Assembly: GCA_034670405.1 (NCBI GenBank)
Contig: JAXDDX010000005.1
Location: forward strand, 3,506,001-3,570,000
Direction: 5' to 3'
Length of the DNA stretch: 64,000 nt
Source of the DNA: Hoplostethus atlanticus
Lineage: Eukaryota; Chordata; Actinopteri; Trachichthyiformes; Trachichthyidae
Of this stretch, positions 34,240 through 48,200 are shown one piece after another. A program made the position numbers and the translations under genes. Below the pieces are notes generated by a model that worked only from the letters and a program-made list of their open reading frames with translations, was not told the origin of the DNA and did no database searches. Each line of letters starts with the position of its first letter. Positions within the stretch are counted from its first letter, which is position 1.

Positions 34240-34480
34240 TGGCATTCCCACTCAGGGCCAGCAGGGTGTCATAGTGAGTAGGGGGACCATCCTTCAACCA
34301 GAGGACCTGGGTTCAAACCCCAATGCTAGCATTGCAAGCATCCACCCTGCTGAGAAAGACACTCAGTCCCTACCAGCTCCTGGGGTGCTGTTCTGTAGCC
34401 GACCCTGACCTCTGACCTCCCTGTGGACGTTGGCAGAGAAAATACATATTTAACACTCGCCACAAACACACCGTTTTAAT
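34240..34480 (+). mobile_element. tRNA-derived SINE
   Basis: A-box-like atagtgagtaggggg and a clear B box gacctgggttcaaacccc, then a body ending in cacaaacacaccgttttaat. Not a tRNA gene: no acceptor pairing. Confidence 0.6.
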
Positions 34481-34825
34481 AAAACTCATGAATCATTTTA
34501 TATTCCAGATATTTAGGGCAATAACCCCCTCCTGAGACTAGTCCCTGGGTCTGCGCTGCACTAGCTCTCGCCATCTATCCCCTGTGAACGCAAATGTAAA
34601 TGCATGTTCATGATAGTGGGAAATTTGAAGGAAAATATTAGATTACCCGGCCAAAACCACAAAACTTATACATATCAACCCCCGACCTCCTCTGTTCTGC
34701 AGGCCATAGAGCTTCTCCTGGGACTCAAAATGGGTTTGAGAAACCTTAAAATGGATCCCCAAATTGAGTGGAAAATTTGAATTTGGTTTAAAGTCACCGG
34801 CTATGTTGTGCTGCCTGCGATATAA

Positions 34826-35733
34826 ACTGCTCAAAGAAATTAAGGGAACACTTAATCATCACAGTATAACACCAAGTCAATTAAACTTCTGGGATATCGA
34901 TCTGTCCAGTTAGAAAGCGTAAACAATTGTGAATCAATTTCACCTGCTTTGGTGCAAATGAAAGTGACAACAGGTGGACAGGAGAGGCAACAGCAAGACA
35001 ACCCCCAAAAAGGAAATGGTTTTGCAGGTGGTGGCCACAGACCATTTCTCTCTCATCCTTCCTGACTGATTTTTCTCTAGTTTTGCATTTTGCTAGTGCC
35101 CTTGTCACTACTGGTAGCATGAGGCGGTACCTGCAGCCCATTCAGGTTGCACAGGTAGTCCAGCTCCTCCAGGATGGCACATCCATACGTGCCGTCGCAA
35201 GAAGGTTTGCTGTGTCTCCCAGCACAGTCTCAAGAGCGTGGAGGAGATACCGGGAGATGGGCCATTACACGAGGAGAGCTGGACAGGGCCGTAGAAGGGC
35301 AACAACCCAGCGGCAGGACCGGTATCTGCTCCTTTGTGCGAGGAGGAACAGGAGGAGCACTGCCAGAGCCCTACAAAATGACCTCCAGCGGGCTACTCGT
35401 GTGCATGTTTCTGACCAAACTGTCAGAAACAGACTCCATGAGGGTGGCATGAGGGCCCGACGTCCTGTAGTGGGACCTGTGCTCACAGCCCAGCACCATG
35501 CAGCTCGATTGGCATTTGCCAGAAAACACCAGAATTGGCAGGTTCGCCACTGGCGCCCCGTTCTCTTCACAGATGAGAGCAGGTTCACACTGAGCACATG
35601 TGACAGACGTGAAAGGAGATGCCGTGGCGAGCGTTATGCTGCCTGCAACATCATCCAGCATGACCGGTTTGGCGGTGGGTCAGTGATGGTCTGGGGGGGC
35701 ATATCCTTGTGTTCCCTTAATTTCTTTGAGCAG
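34826..35733 (+). mobile_element. Tc1-type transposon, truncated transposase
   Basis: Ends ACTGCTCAAAGAAATTAAGG and, inverted, ccttaatttctttgagcagt, near TA-rich flanks. Carries most of a transposase on plus. Confidence 0.85.
35119..35706 (+). pseudogene. Tc1 transposase, C-terminal third missing
   Basis: From [20 protein letters not shown]: two helix-turn-helix segments ([40 protein letters not shown]), a basic linker [10 protein letters not shown], then FTDESRFTL with the first catalytic Asp and [12 protein letters not shown]. At that point the text runs straight into the right terminal repeat, so the second Asp and final acidic residue are lost by internal deletion. The remaining frame is open, suggesting a fairly recent copy. 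Confidence 0.9.
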
Positions 35734-35759
35734 TATACAAGGTTTGATGAAACACCAGG

Positions 35760-38700
35760 TTAGGGTGACTACAGGGGAAATTTTGTTCGATCATCTTACA
35801 CAATAGACCACAAAACCAGTTTGGGTTTTTAAGAGAGAGATCAGGTGAAACTGTACTAGGATGCTGAAAGTGAAGAGGCATTTTTGAGAATCACTTTACT
35901 GATAGTTTGATATGCTACTATATATATATATATATAATAAACTATTATATATATATCCTATATTGCAGATATTCAGACCAAAATAATCATACAGTTAATG
36001 TCATGAAAAGTGAAATAGGTGTAGGCCTTTGTTGTCCCCCCAACCCAATAAAATGGATCTGGCTCAAACGTGATATCAGACACCACTAGTCTGATTTTGA
36101 GCCTGCACAGTAAAGGTCAAGCAACTTGACAAAGTCACACTCCCATTCATGTCAGTGGAGCAGCTCCAGACTGTGCATCACTTTGATGAGATTTGTTTGT
36201 TTTGTGCTAATTGCACTGTTCTGTGCAATAACGGTGTTATTCTCCTTTAAAGAGGCATTATGACAAAAATATGAACAAACAATACCTTTTGGAAAGCAGA
36301 GCTGGTGCAATATTAACTCTGAACTCAGCAGCATCCATATATCTCAGTATACAAATACATTTCTGAGAATTGTTGTTTTGATCAGTTATTCACTCATGTT
36401 CTAACTAATTTTGTTTAATTTGAGGAACAAACTGCAAACAACAACTGCAAAGATGCCTCATCCTGTCAAATTTCATCAAAATCATCTGTCTGAGATATCA
36501 CGTCCACCGTATAGTAACCATGTTACTTTACTTCCCAGTTTAAATAAGTCGGGTTGCAGTGCAATTTAATTCCTAGGCTGAATTTCAGTATTAGACCTTG
36601 GTCCTATTTAATATCTGATCTTACATCCTGCTGAAATATTAGGCACACCTGAGCCTGGATTGATAACATAATGTTGGGTCATTTGAGACCTCGGGGGGTT
36701 CTGCTTCCCCTTTGGCCATGATACTTCAGGTATAATCAGTGCATTAGTATTCCAGCCTGCCTGCCTGGAGATAGTATAGCTGGTGTAGCCATCCAGCTCA
36801 ATGAGACACTCTTTACCTCTCACCAGTGGTGTTAAGCAGAGGGGGAATTAAAACCATCATCAGGACCCTCTCCTGCCTTGGTAGCAAGGATGGCGTAACC
36901 TGACCTGAATACAAAACAGCTCATTTGCTGTAGAGCATCTGATTTAAGTGCTCCACTGTTAGTAGAGTTGAGATCTTGTACGTTCTTGAAGCTTGTTCAC
37001 GGACACTCAACAACTAGAGCCTGATTTTAGATCGTTGCTTCGTATAAACCGATTCAAGTCGACTGCCTGTGTCCAGCAATGCTATCGTCACTAATTGACT
37101 AATTCTACATATTTTGCTATTCTGTTACTATCAACTCTATTGTCATTCCACTGTTACTGTGAAATGTGTCACTATTGAAACCCTAAAAGACAGCAAGCAA
37201 AAAAAAATAAAATAAATAAAAACATTGTTTGATTTAGATGATGCGGCTGTCTTAAAACTCTTTTAGCTGTTGTTAGTTTGTTAACTGATGGACATTTATG
37301 TTGGGGTTGCAACACTATTTCCATATTTTGAACTGGGTGATAGTTGTTGAGAAAAGACATGTCATTATTGCTAGGATCTGTGACGAGAAATGAAATGAAT
37401 CCGTTGCTTTTTCAGATTCTTCTTTGTCGAGGTCACAGGTGCCCGTATAAAGCTGGGGTATTATGTGGGGGTTTTTGCGAGTCAGCCCGTGTGCTCTCCA
37501 GTTGGGAAAGCCCACGCTGTTTCCCTAATGCCTTTCTGGGAATAGAAACGTAACTGAGGTAATTGGTTTTTCAACCCCGGGAACGCTTTGCCGTGCCCGT
37601 GTGTCACATGATTGCCGCGACCTCAAAGTTGAAGCATGGGATGAGTAAGCAAAAAAATCGACAGTTTTTTTTTTTTTTTTTTTTTGTCAAGTTAAGTCTA
37701 CGTTATCTAGAAAGCACTGAGGTCGACGTATTGTGTAATCAGACAGCCAGCGAGAAGAGATGGGGACTTAAAGTATACAGTATATTGAAAAGAAAAATTA
37801 TGTCAATTAAAACGTTGCATGCCAGTTCTTGCCACTGGCCACAATATTACTCTCAGTGTATTAGCCAGAGTCAGGGGAAACCCAGAAAAGTCCATTGCTC
37901 GTTAGTTTGATGGATTTTACTATTCATCTTTTTTGCATTACCAAAGTAGTTCTAACCATGTCCTGGCCCATAATGCATCAGTCATAATTTCGAGAGCAAG
38001 CAAACATTCACAGCTTGACGTTCACCTGCTGTCTCTGAATGAGTCGGGAAAGCGGTCTTCAGCAAACTGCAACGCTACCGAATGCACCATATGTTACCGG
38101 TAATCATGAGCAGAGAGCGAACAAAGGCACCGAAGCATTAGATGACAATTCTCAGTGAGAAGTGAGACGAAAAATTGAGCCATGTTGTACGATGATTGCG
38201 AAGAAAAAAAAAACAAGCAAGGAGCCGCTCCCTTGATGGACAGCTTAAACACAGCAAAGAAAACTTTTTGACAGGTTTCTCTCTGGGGAATGGCAAAATA
38301 TAGACAAGAATGGAGGAAATTAGGAATGTCTGAGTAACAGCGATATGCATTATGCAATGGGTGGTTTATCCTTCGCCCTTGCTCTCTAACATCTCTCCCA
38401 GCCTAAATGAACTGCTCAGCCAAGCCAAACCTGAACCCATTTTCGCTCCGTCAACGTCAATTAGATAACAGCTTATCCGGAGGAAATGGAGCTACGCCGT
38501 CCATACATGGGGGCAGAGAGAGCAACTGTGTTTTTTTGTGGAGCTGTTTGTGTCGAGCGTGATTCAGGGAGTGAGCGAACGCTATAATGAGTAAGTGACT
38601 GAACTTTTAAAGTGTTGATGTTTCCTGCATTGGTAGAATAGCCGAGCGAGAGCAATCTCATTCTTTTGTTTGGGGTGTCAACCAAAAAAAAAGAAAGTAC

Positions 38701-39170
38701 ATGGAAAACTGCTATTGTGATGGCAAGATACCCAGTAACATATCCTTCGTTCACATGAAAGAAGCATTATGAAGTTGAAATTTAATTGAACTGAAAATTG
38801 AAAAGTAGTGTGTGGAGTATACTAGAGAAATGTCTATAAGTTCAACAGGTAAATCAGGAGGCAAAACGCACACATAGCATCCCAAAACAATGTTGTTTGT
38901 CAGATCCCAGAGGTGAGACTATGCAATTATAACTCCCACATTTTTCCTACTAAAAAAACAAAACGGTGTAGTTACTAATGAAAGGAGAGCAATTATGAAT
39001 CATTATCAGTCACTGCAGCCGATGTAGCGACACCTCAAAGTGAAATATGCCTAAAAGCGTAATTTGTCCCCAAGATAGTCAACTGGCTCAGTATACACAG
39101 ATTAGAGTTTCAGTTAAACAATTATTTCTCGGAGGCAGAGCTGCTCCGGAGGCAGAAATAATCTCATTGG
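35760..39170. other. Intergenic, no gene seen
   Basis: Holds a (TA)n run at 35922-35957 and poly-T at 37665-37685. A few AT-rich ORF-like stretches have no family features. Non-repetitive blocks (e.g. 38030-38520) could be regulatory but nothing in the sequence proves it. Confidence 0.4.
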
Positions 39171-39175
39171 TTGAC

Positions 39176-39260
39176 AGGGTTTCCGCAGGTCCTTAAAAAG
39201 TCTTAAATTCAATTATCTAAATTCAAGGCCTTAAAAGGTCTTAAATTGTCTTTTTTGTTG
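39176..39260 (+). repeat. hAT-like terminus fragment
   Basis: Starts CAGGGTTTCCGCAGGTCC then ttaaaaagtcttaaattcaa and its variants, a common fish hAT end. No matching right end seen. Confidence 0.5.
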
Positions 39261-41892
39261 TTGTAAAGTCTGAAATATAATTTTAAAAATGTGACAGGTG
39301 ATGTCGACTAAGTTACTTTAGTATGTTGCTTTTGATGCAAAATGTATAGTGATTTATTTTTGGCACTAGAGCGGAACCACACTTACAACTTTCCTGAGCT
39401 GATCTGAGTTCGTTTTACCTCAAAATTCTAACTCATTTCCTGGTTTTAGGACTCATTCCTGCACCACTCTATAGGCAATACTTCATGGTGGGTGGTCACT
39501 ATTAGAGGTTTCCTCAGCCCTCTTAGGTTGGACTGATGCCAGGAAATGCACTCCACCAGTGCATAATCACCTAAACTGAACTGTGGTGGGAACCTACAGT
39601 GGTATTCTTTATTTTGGCCATAACCCATGAAACAATAAGGTAGGGTTTTTTATCTGTGAGGCTTGTATTGTTTATGGAATAAAAAGATTTCAGTGAAATG
39701 GTTTTAATATCCACTTTAATTAGTACTGCATAAAGACACAATCAAAAGCATGGATATATTACAAAATAACATGTCAAGATATAGAGCACTCTAAAAGAGC
39801 GATGACAGTTTCTGAAAAGTCACATGGCAGTGCAGACACAGGGAGATCAAATGGAGGAAGAAAGTAAATATTCGCTCCTTTTTGTTTTTTTCTGTTCAGG
39901 TACATTCAGGTAAACAGTTAAAGCACTGAAAAGCAGGCTACACAAACAATATTCTCTACAATACGTGCTTGAATAAATACAGAAATTAAAACTGAAACCA
40001 AAAAAATCACGAATCCTTCAACAAGAATGCAGTAAGAAAAAGTACCTTTCTTGCACGTCCTCGTACTCAGCGACATGCAGTGTGTGTGTGTTTGCTTTTA
40101 GATACACATTTCAACACCTTTTTGAAAGAGGAGTCACGCTTTTCTAGCATTAACCCACCAACGGCCGAAATGACGTCTAGAAATTCAAGGGTGTCCTTTC
40201 TGTTGAAAGACAGATAATGAATATTGTTCATGTGCTCTTCACGATATTTAGAAGGAAATAAAATAATATTTATTTTGAATGTATTTATCATTTGCAGAGC
40301 AATTGCAATTGTTATACCATCGCATCGTCACCAATGTGCTGTGCAGAGAGGTCAGAGGTGGGTCACTGCAGTGTACAGCCTGGAATTCCGGGTCAGATAA
40401 TGGTGGTTTTATCCTCTCTAACCTCAACGACAAATGGCCACGTCCATTGCCCCTCCTACATTTCCATACCAATAAGTGAATGTCCCATTTGTATGTTTTT
40501 TTTCTTTCAAACGGAAACAGGTACAAAAGGGCACCACCATCCCACCTCCTGAATCCCTGCTTTCAATTAAAATAAAAAATGAATTATGAATACAGGTAAG
40601 TCATGTTCTTTATAAGGTTCCACATCATTCAGTTTTCATGATTTGGTTTAAATATACTGAGGCTCAGGATAACAATAATGTTCAAGATGTTTTGAAAATA
40701 ATATTTATAGTAGGCACATAGTATTTATTGGATGAATTTGAAGGCCAAATCCACACAGTCAGAGCAGTCACAATGCTGAATCCTGATTGGCCAACAACAC
40801 CATCTCCTCTTATTCAAATGAGCCAATCAGGACCAAGTCCAGTTGTGATCGATCACTGGCTGTGCAAACTTTCAATTTTAACCACTCAAACCAACTCAAT
40901 GAAATTTTAATGCCTTCATTAAACTTTTTTTTTTTTTATCAAATATGTATAGATATAAACAATTTTAAAATCCTAGAATCGGGCTCCTTTAATGCATTTT
41001 AATATCAGGAATCTCAGATCTCAGAGGGGAAAGGGGGTAAAACAAAAAATTTATAAGACATCAATAATTGAAAGGAATCCAGATTTAGAGAGGGAAAGGA
41101 TAGTACACAAAACACACACTGCAGCTCAAACAGGTTGGCTCAGTCACACAGCACAGGAATGAGCACACACCCTTGACACGGTTGAGATTAGTATCATAGC
41201 AAAACACAACATGAGGCTTTTACAGGCATATGTGAACATCAGCTTTCATCATGATACCAGTGACAAGTGAAAGATACAAAGAGTCTATAATATTTACAGC
41301 AATATCTATTTAAAATACAAGCTCAATACAAGTTGAAGTTTCTATTATAGCAATGGCAGGTTTTACACTGACTCCTCTTCAGACAGAAAAGCGGACGTTA
41401 TGCATTCAAACAATGAAGGAAATATTTGTACTTTGTAAATACGCTTTGACTCAAAAAAGTAAAACGTCTTGCTATTCTTGGAAAATGTTTGAATGCCAAT
41501 GACTGTTCGACGGAATCTGACAGGGACACGGGACAATAATTTCTCATGATTTCAGATTTCTCATGTGTTGCATTGAAAATAAAGACGGTAATGGCTGCAA
41601 TCAATGTGGACGTGCAACATTAATCATTTGATGCAGAAAACAGATGCAGAGAATAGACTGATCATAGAGGGAGCAATCATGTCCTCTATTACAGTTGAGT
41701 AGCCGTAGTGGCTTTATACTTGAGTCCTGCTATTTTGAACAGTGCTTATGTGGAACAGTGCAGCTGCACCAACCATACTTAGCCACACCGAACAATCCAC
41801 ACACCCACTCCTTAAGCACCACCTTAAGATTCTTTCGTCATCACTTTGTATCACGCGTCAAATGTCGTTTTCATATCCCGTGCGCCGTCGGG
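39261..41892. other. Intergenic / 3' side of galr1, no gene seen
   Basis: AT-rich. A short inverted pair (atcctgattggcca at 40780 and gagccaatcagga at 40820) may be a small MITE. The galr1 3' UTR must extend into the upper part of this span on the minus strand; its end is not evident. Confidence 0.35.
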
Positions 41893-42213
41893 TCAAACGC
41901 TGGTGCAGTTAGTAGACGACGGCGTGTCTGCCTTGCTGCGGATCTCCTTGATGTCGTTGAGCGGGGAGTCGCTGGTACCGACCTGGCATTTGAACACTTG
42001 CTTGTACGCCTTCCTGAAGTTCTCCGACAGGAAGGCGTAGATGACCGGGTTGACGGAGGAGTTGCTGTAAGCCAGGCAGTGGGCGGCCACGCGCAGCACG
42101 AAGGAGGCCTGGTTCAGCGGGAAGGTGCCGAACTCCACCCAGAGGTGAACGACGTGATGGGGGAGCCAAGACAGGCAGAACACCACCACCACCACCAGTA
42201 CCGTCTGAGCAGT
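41893..42213 (-). CDS. galr1: galr1 exon 3 (TM6, TM7, C-tail)
   Basis: 321 nt including TGA. Acceptor ctctatcccag precedes ACTGCTCAGACG. Has VFKCQ, a likely palmitoylated cysteine after helix 8. Intron 2 upstream is 8.2 kb. Confidence 0.96.
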   Translation of the reverse strand, partial: TAQTVLVVVVVFCLSWLPHHVVHLWVEFGTFPLNQASFVLRVAAHCLAYSNSSVNPVIYAFLSENFRKAYKQVFKCQVGTSDSPLNDIKEIRSKADTPSSTNCTSV

Positions 42214-45200
42214 CTGGGATAGAGGGGGAGAGAGGGGGGTGAGAACATATAGTCAGTGCCCTCCAGAACAAATATGGTTACGCTTAAATTTTTCATATAA
42301 ATTTGGTCCATGAAATTGAACACTATACAATACTGTGCAAAAGTCTTAGGCACCCTAGATTTTTTTTTAATATATATAAAAAAACATTTTTTTGTTTGAG
42401 TGTATTGTGTATTGAGTGTTTTACATCACTGCTCTTTTTTTGATATTTAGAAACTTTTCATTTCATTATTTTTGAAAGCATCTTCGCTTTCCGGATTTTT
42501 TTTTTTTTTTACATATGCCTAATAGTTTTGCACAGTACTGTACATACACTATACACACTATGAGAGCCTACTACCAATGCAATTTCTGATTGCATGGAAC
42601 AACTAATGACAAACTGATCAACATTCAGAGCTCAAGATATGGGCTGTTTTGTAATTGAGATTGCATCATCCTCAACATCCACCAAAAAAAAAAAAATGCA
42701 ATTACATAGTGCAATACTGAGATATAACACTGAGATAAGTTCAGTGATGTGGAGTGTAAACTATGACCTCCAGCTGATGATCATCATAAGGCAAACATCC
42801 ACCATGTGTTCAGAAAAGCATTTTTTTTCCCCCTTAAAAGACCCTATCCTCATATAACATCATCAATTTGATACTGTTTTCTACTATGTACAATATAAAA
42901 TCGGCATAAAGATGTATGTCAGTGTAAACAGGTGGGTAAACTACTCTGCAAATAAAAAGGTGTATAAAGTGAGTTGGATACCCTGTTACCCTGGATAACA
43001 CGATAATGCGGTTACAACCCATATAGTCCTACTGTGCTATGAGGGAAATGGTGGATGTTATTTCTACTTGCCAACACTGTCAGCAAAGTAAAGCCAACAG
43101 TTACAGCTGGAAAGTGTCATCCCAAAAAAACAAAAAAAAATACCAATTACACGCTGTTTGCTCTGCTGTGCCTCTCCACTGCACTCCGAGGTAGCGGGTG
43201 GATTTACGGCCAAGCTAATTAGTTACACAACATGAAAAAGGAGTGCAAAAATATTAGCCCGGGATAGCCTAATAGCCTGTAATTCATTAGAGACGGTGCC
43301 AGCGTTCCCTGCTATTATGCTCAAGGAATGCTATGAATGATAAATGAATTTATGCCATGCAGAGTTCAGCTTGGGCATCTCAGTGTGTGACTATCCCAAA
43401 TCACATATCTGATGACTGGAGTGGAGGGGGGGAGGGAAGAGTAAGATAGACAATGATGAATGCAGTATGATGCGGGGGTTGCAGTCCTCCCATAGAAAAC
43501 CATGTAGTATTGATCAAGTCTACAACAAATACTTAATCTGCTTCATATCCATCATATCAGAGGTGGACCACACTGACTGGACCATATCTGAGGCCGATAT
43601 CGTCTAACCCTAACACACAAAGATACAGCAGCAAGAAGTTCCCACAGCTGCGATGAGGAAGGATGTTGAGAGCGATACTTTGTTTGGATAGCCTCGGGTA
43701 AATATTCATAACTCCAGTTCACCGCCTGGAGAGCCATCAATTAGCCCAAACTAAACACCAGCATAGCCACAGGGGAAAAAGGAATAATACAATTCCGGTC
43801 TTTCACCCTCTCCCCTCAAGCCAGACCGGCTATTCTTGCATCCCGGCATTGTCAAGAAGCTGACCGCTGTAATGTGTTAAATAATTCATCAGCTTTCGAG
43901 ATTTTTTTTTTTTTTTTTTGCTGTTGAGAGTACATGAACCTTGTAGTGTTCCCCCTCCTGTCAATCTCGGTTTGTATTTCATGCTGTCAGGTTTCAATAA
44001 TGTATGGTGGCACAAGCCAAAGATGAACATCAGGGCACAGGCAAGTCATTCATGTCCTATCTCCTTTGTGTGCAGCACAAAATACAGTCAACATTTGTGA
44101 ACCCTACAGGGGGTGGTCATGATGTCATATATTATAGAGAAATAACCTAATAATCTAAGGATAACCCAAATAACATGCACTAATAAATATTATATACTTC
44201 CATTGTTTATTTAATAAAAACTCTGATATCCCTGTGTGCAAAAATATGTGAACTCCTTCAATCAATATCTTGTAGCTCCTACTTTGTCATGACTTGGAGT
44301 AAACGTCTCGTACAGCCACTGATCACTGATCACTGATCAGTCTCTTCATCTTCCTGGAGGGATTTTCTCCCACTCCTTACAAAACTCTGAGGTTTGAGGT
44401 CTCACATGAACAGACGCTTCAGGTCCTGACAGCATCTCAGTTGGGTTTAGGTCATTACTTTGACTTGGCCAATCCAAAATACTACACTTCTTCTTCCTGA
44501 GTCATTCTTTGGTAGATTTTGTTGAATTCTCAGGATCATCTTCTTGTTGAACAGCCACTTTCAGCCCAGCTTTAGTTCTCAGGCTTGACGTTTTGTTCAT
44601 GAATTCTTTCCCTTTTCCTTCAGAATTCATGGTTCCCTTAAGGATGTCGAGTCGTCCAAGTAGGAAGAAAAACAGCCCCAGACCACAACACTCCCACCAC
44701 CATGCTTGATTGTAGGGATAAAGGTTATTTTGGTGGTGGGCAGTTTTAGGTTGTCACCAAACATGGCATTTTTGATTGCGACCAACCAGTTCAGTTTTGG
44801 ATTCATCTGTCCAGAGAACAGACTTCCAGAAATCTTCAGGTTTGCCCAGGTCATCTCTGGCAAACTGAAGACAGGCAGCTTTGTTCTTTTTAGATAGTAG
44901 AGGTTCTACCTGGCTTCCCTTGCATGAAGCCATTTCTATTCATTGGTTCATCTATTTATTGTTGACAGATGCACAGTGACACCAGAAGCAGCAGTGGAGC
45001 CTTAATATTGTTCTTGTGGTGATATTTCTAGCCAGAGTCTCTGTCATTTTAAATTCTCTCCATTTATATATTATTTATCTCACAGTGGACTGATCCCAAA
45101 TCTTTTTGCTATGACTTTCTAACCATCCCCAGGCCAAATCACTCCTCTCTTCCTGAGCTCCTCTGAGGTCTCCTTAGATCTCAGCATAGTGTTTTTCTTT

Positions 45201-48200
45201 CTCCTGCATGGTAACACCAACCTTTTTCACTGTATGAGAGTGTGACACAAACTCTTCCTCAAAGATCTGACCTGTGATTGGTTAACTTCATAGCCAATTA
45301 TTAACCCACCTGATTCTACTTACCTACTTGATTTAACAAATGCACAGTTTCCTATAAAAAACAACATTTGTAAATATAGATCCTTTATTTCCGTTAAGTA
45401 AAGGCTAGGTTTGATTAAATAAGAATTGCATGGTAAAAAACTTTTGAAACTATTTATCCATTCATTCATTCATTTGTCCTTTCACCAGGGTATAGGTAAA
45501 TTGAGATGAGCATCTCTTTCAAAGAGATATTCCTGAAGCATGAACTGTCCTCTGCTTCAGTTTGCAGATGCTGTGAGTGATAATTTCACAACAAAACGGC
45601 GAAGACAAACTATTTGTTTTCATAATTACCCATAACCATCTGTGTGTGTGCCGTCTGCACGCCTGACTGACTCGTGTGATTGAGAGGAAACTCCTAAACC
45701 TACTAATTAGCGGCTTCTTAATCTCTTGCTCTACGCTGAGAATCCATTAAAAACACTGTTGAGTGCCAAGTAAAACGAACTCCCCTGCTCATTCCCGAAG
45801 GCATTAACCAGTGGATATAAATAAGGCTTGGACACAAGATCCTTTTAAACCGAGAATTTGAGGTATTAGTTGCGATTTATTGTATACAAAACACCATTAA
45901 AACTAGCCGTTGCTACCATGGATCTCTGGGAGGTGCCATGGCTCTATTCTAGACCAATACAAATACCCTTGTAGCTTCGTTATAGCGAGGAGGGGGAGAT
46001 ATTGCTTGTCAACTCTTTGTACAAATACCTTGCAGATAGCAGATTAGGGAAAATATATATTTTTGGACATTTTCAGGTGGTCTCGTTTGAATTCATGAAG
46101 CTGTGTGTGCCTGAGGATGATAAGAAGTTTGTCTAGATACGTTTCAGAGCAGCCTTGTTCTTTCCAGCTGACGCTGACGTTACATTTCACAAGCCTGCCG
46201 CTACTACGAGCTGCCAAGGCCACGAGCGAGAGCACACAGATTATTGATTAAACATTTATTTGAACAACTTGTCTCTCTCTTCTCCAGGGACGCTGCCTCT
46301 GTGCAGTTCATTCATTTGTCTCATTTGATTTGCATCCTTTATGGAAGCTCTCGCTAATGTACTGTATGATCCACGAGTGCTTTAATGACATGACTTGATG
46401 ATAATCGAGTCTACTGGGATACCGATGTTCTTTTGAGGACTGCGATCCACGGTGATCAAATAAGACTCAGACATTTATGGTATGATATTTTATACACCAG
46501 CAGTAACACTAAGCAATAAAAAGGCTGGGGTTAGTTTTTACAGCATCCCAGCTGGTAGGAAACATGAAGGGAAAGGAAGCGAGGAGTTGAGTCAGCGTAG
46601 GAGAGAGCTGTAGCTAGCCTGGACAGTGTTGTGCCAAACTTTGTTCCACCTAAAAAAATGTATTTCCCCCAGTGGCATCTTCTCTTGATTTCATGCCAAG
46701 GTGGATTGTTTTCTTCATGCTGGCTATTCAAATCTTAAAACAACACTGTAAAAACATTTTACATTTTATGGGGTTACAAAGAACAAAGTAATCTACCTAG
46801 TTATCTCGTGCTGAACGAGATCACGATTGTTTGTGATCTTTCTATCCCAAACCAAAGCGTCCATTGATTCTAGCGCATTTCCTCCGTGATTATTAACTTG
46901 TGCAGTGGCAAAACAATGGAAATCAAGAGCGGCCATGTTTGCACCATTTGTTAATCCCGTTTTCTCGTGATCAAGATGTAAGAAAAATGTATTTTCTCAA
47001 GATCACTTCACTTAACTTAATCATCTCAAGATAACAACTTAATGGTTTAGCTGAAATCACAACTTGACTGTCCCTTTGCTGTTGCCTTCACGAGAGGCAA
47101 GCCAGTTAGCCTGATAGTGTAGGCAGACTTAAGTGGAACTGACAATGTTTTCGATTAATGACAATTAGTGTTCGTCAAGAATACTAGCCAGGCAAGATAA
47201 TTAAGTTGTGATCTCGAGAAAACAATTTTTTTGTTATCTCAAGATCACAACTTAATTATCTTGTGATGAAATTTGTAATCTTGAGATAACGAGATAATTA
47301 AAGTTTGATATCTTGCGATAACGAGGTAATTAAGTTTGATATTGTGAGATAACAAGATAATTAAGTTTGATATCTTGCGATAACGTGATAATTCAAGTTT
47401 GATATCTTGCGATAACGAGATAATTAAGTTTGATATCTTGCGATAACAAGATAATAAAGTTTGATATTGTGAGATAACAAGATAATTAAGTTTGATATCT
47501 TGCGATAATGTGATAATTCAAGTTTGATATCTTGCAAAAACGAGATAATTACGTTTGTATCTTGAGATAACGAGATAATTAAGTTTGATATCTTGAGATA
47601 ACGATATAATAAAGTTTGATATTGTGAGATAACGAGATAATTAAGTTGTGATCACAAGAAAATGGATTTAAATTTTTGCAAAAATGGCTGCTCTCGGCTT
47701 CCATACAAAACAACAACACAGGACAAAACGAAGACACGGCGCCAGGGAAACAAATTTTTTAAGGGACACAAATTTTGGTCATTTTGGTCATTTTGGTAAT
47801 GTTGACCTCTCTCTACTATTGGATCCACACCTCCAATTATGCCAATGTTTTCTTCATATCTCCTCTTTGATGAATTCACTAAATTAGGAGTAACTACTAT
47901 TCTTTTAACAATCTCAGCTGCAATTCTACTGTGGAAGAACACTTTAACACGCTGTATAACACGAAATAGTAGTAGAGATAGTACACATTTGTATGAGTAG
48001 CAGTAGCAGTACATATATGCCACACTGTATCTGATTCACACAAAAGTTAATGTAGAGGCCTCAATGAATTAATGCTTGTTTCAAGGATGGTTAATGCCAC
48101 TTGAGAGATGACCTCAAGATGCCTAGCACTGAGTGCCTCCATTGTTATTATGACCTGAAGTAAAGCTGAAGGGGCTTATGTAACTTCAGGATCAAATTTA

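Noticed and set aside
41695..42222. 175-codon plus ORF
   Set aside because: Antisense shadow of galr1 exon 3, which has clear receptor motifs on the minus strand.
47230..47650. CRISPR-like array
   Set aside because: The 31-bp units are contiguous with no spacers, and the genome is a vertebrate.
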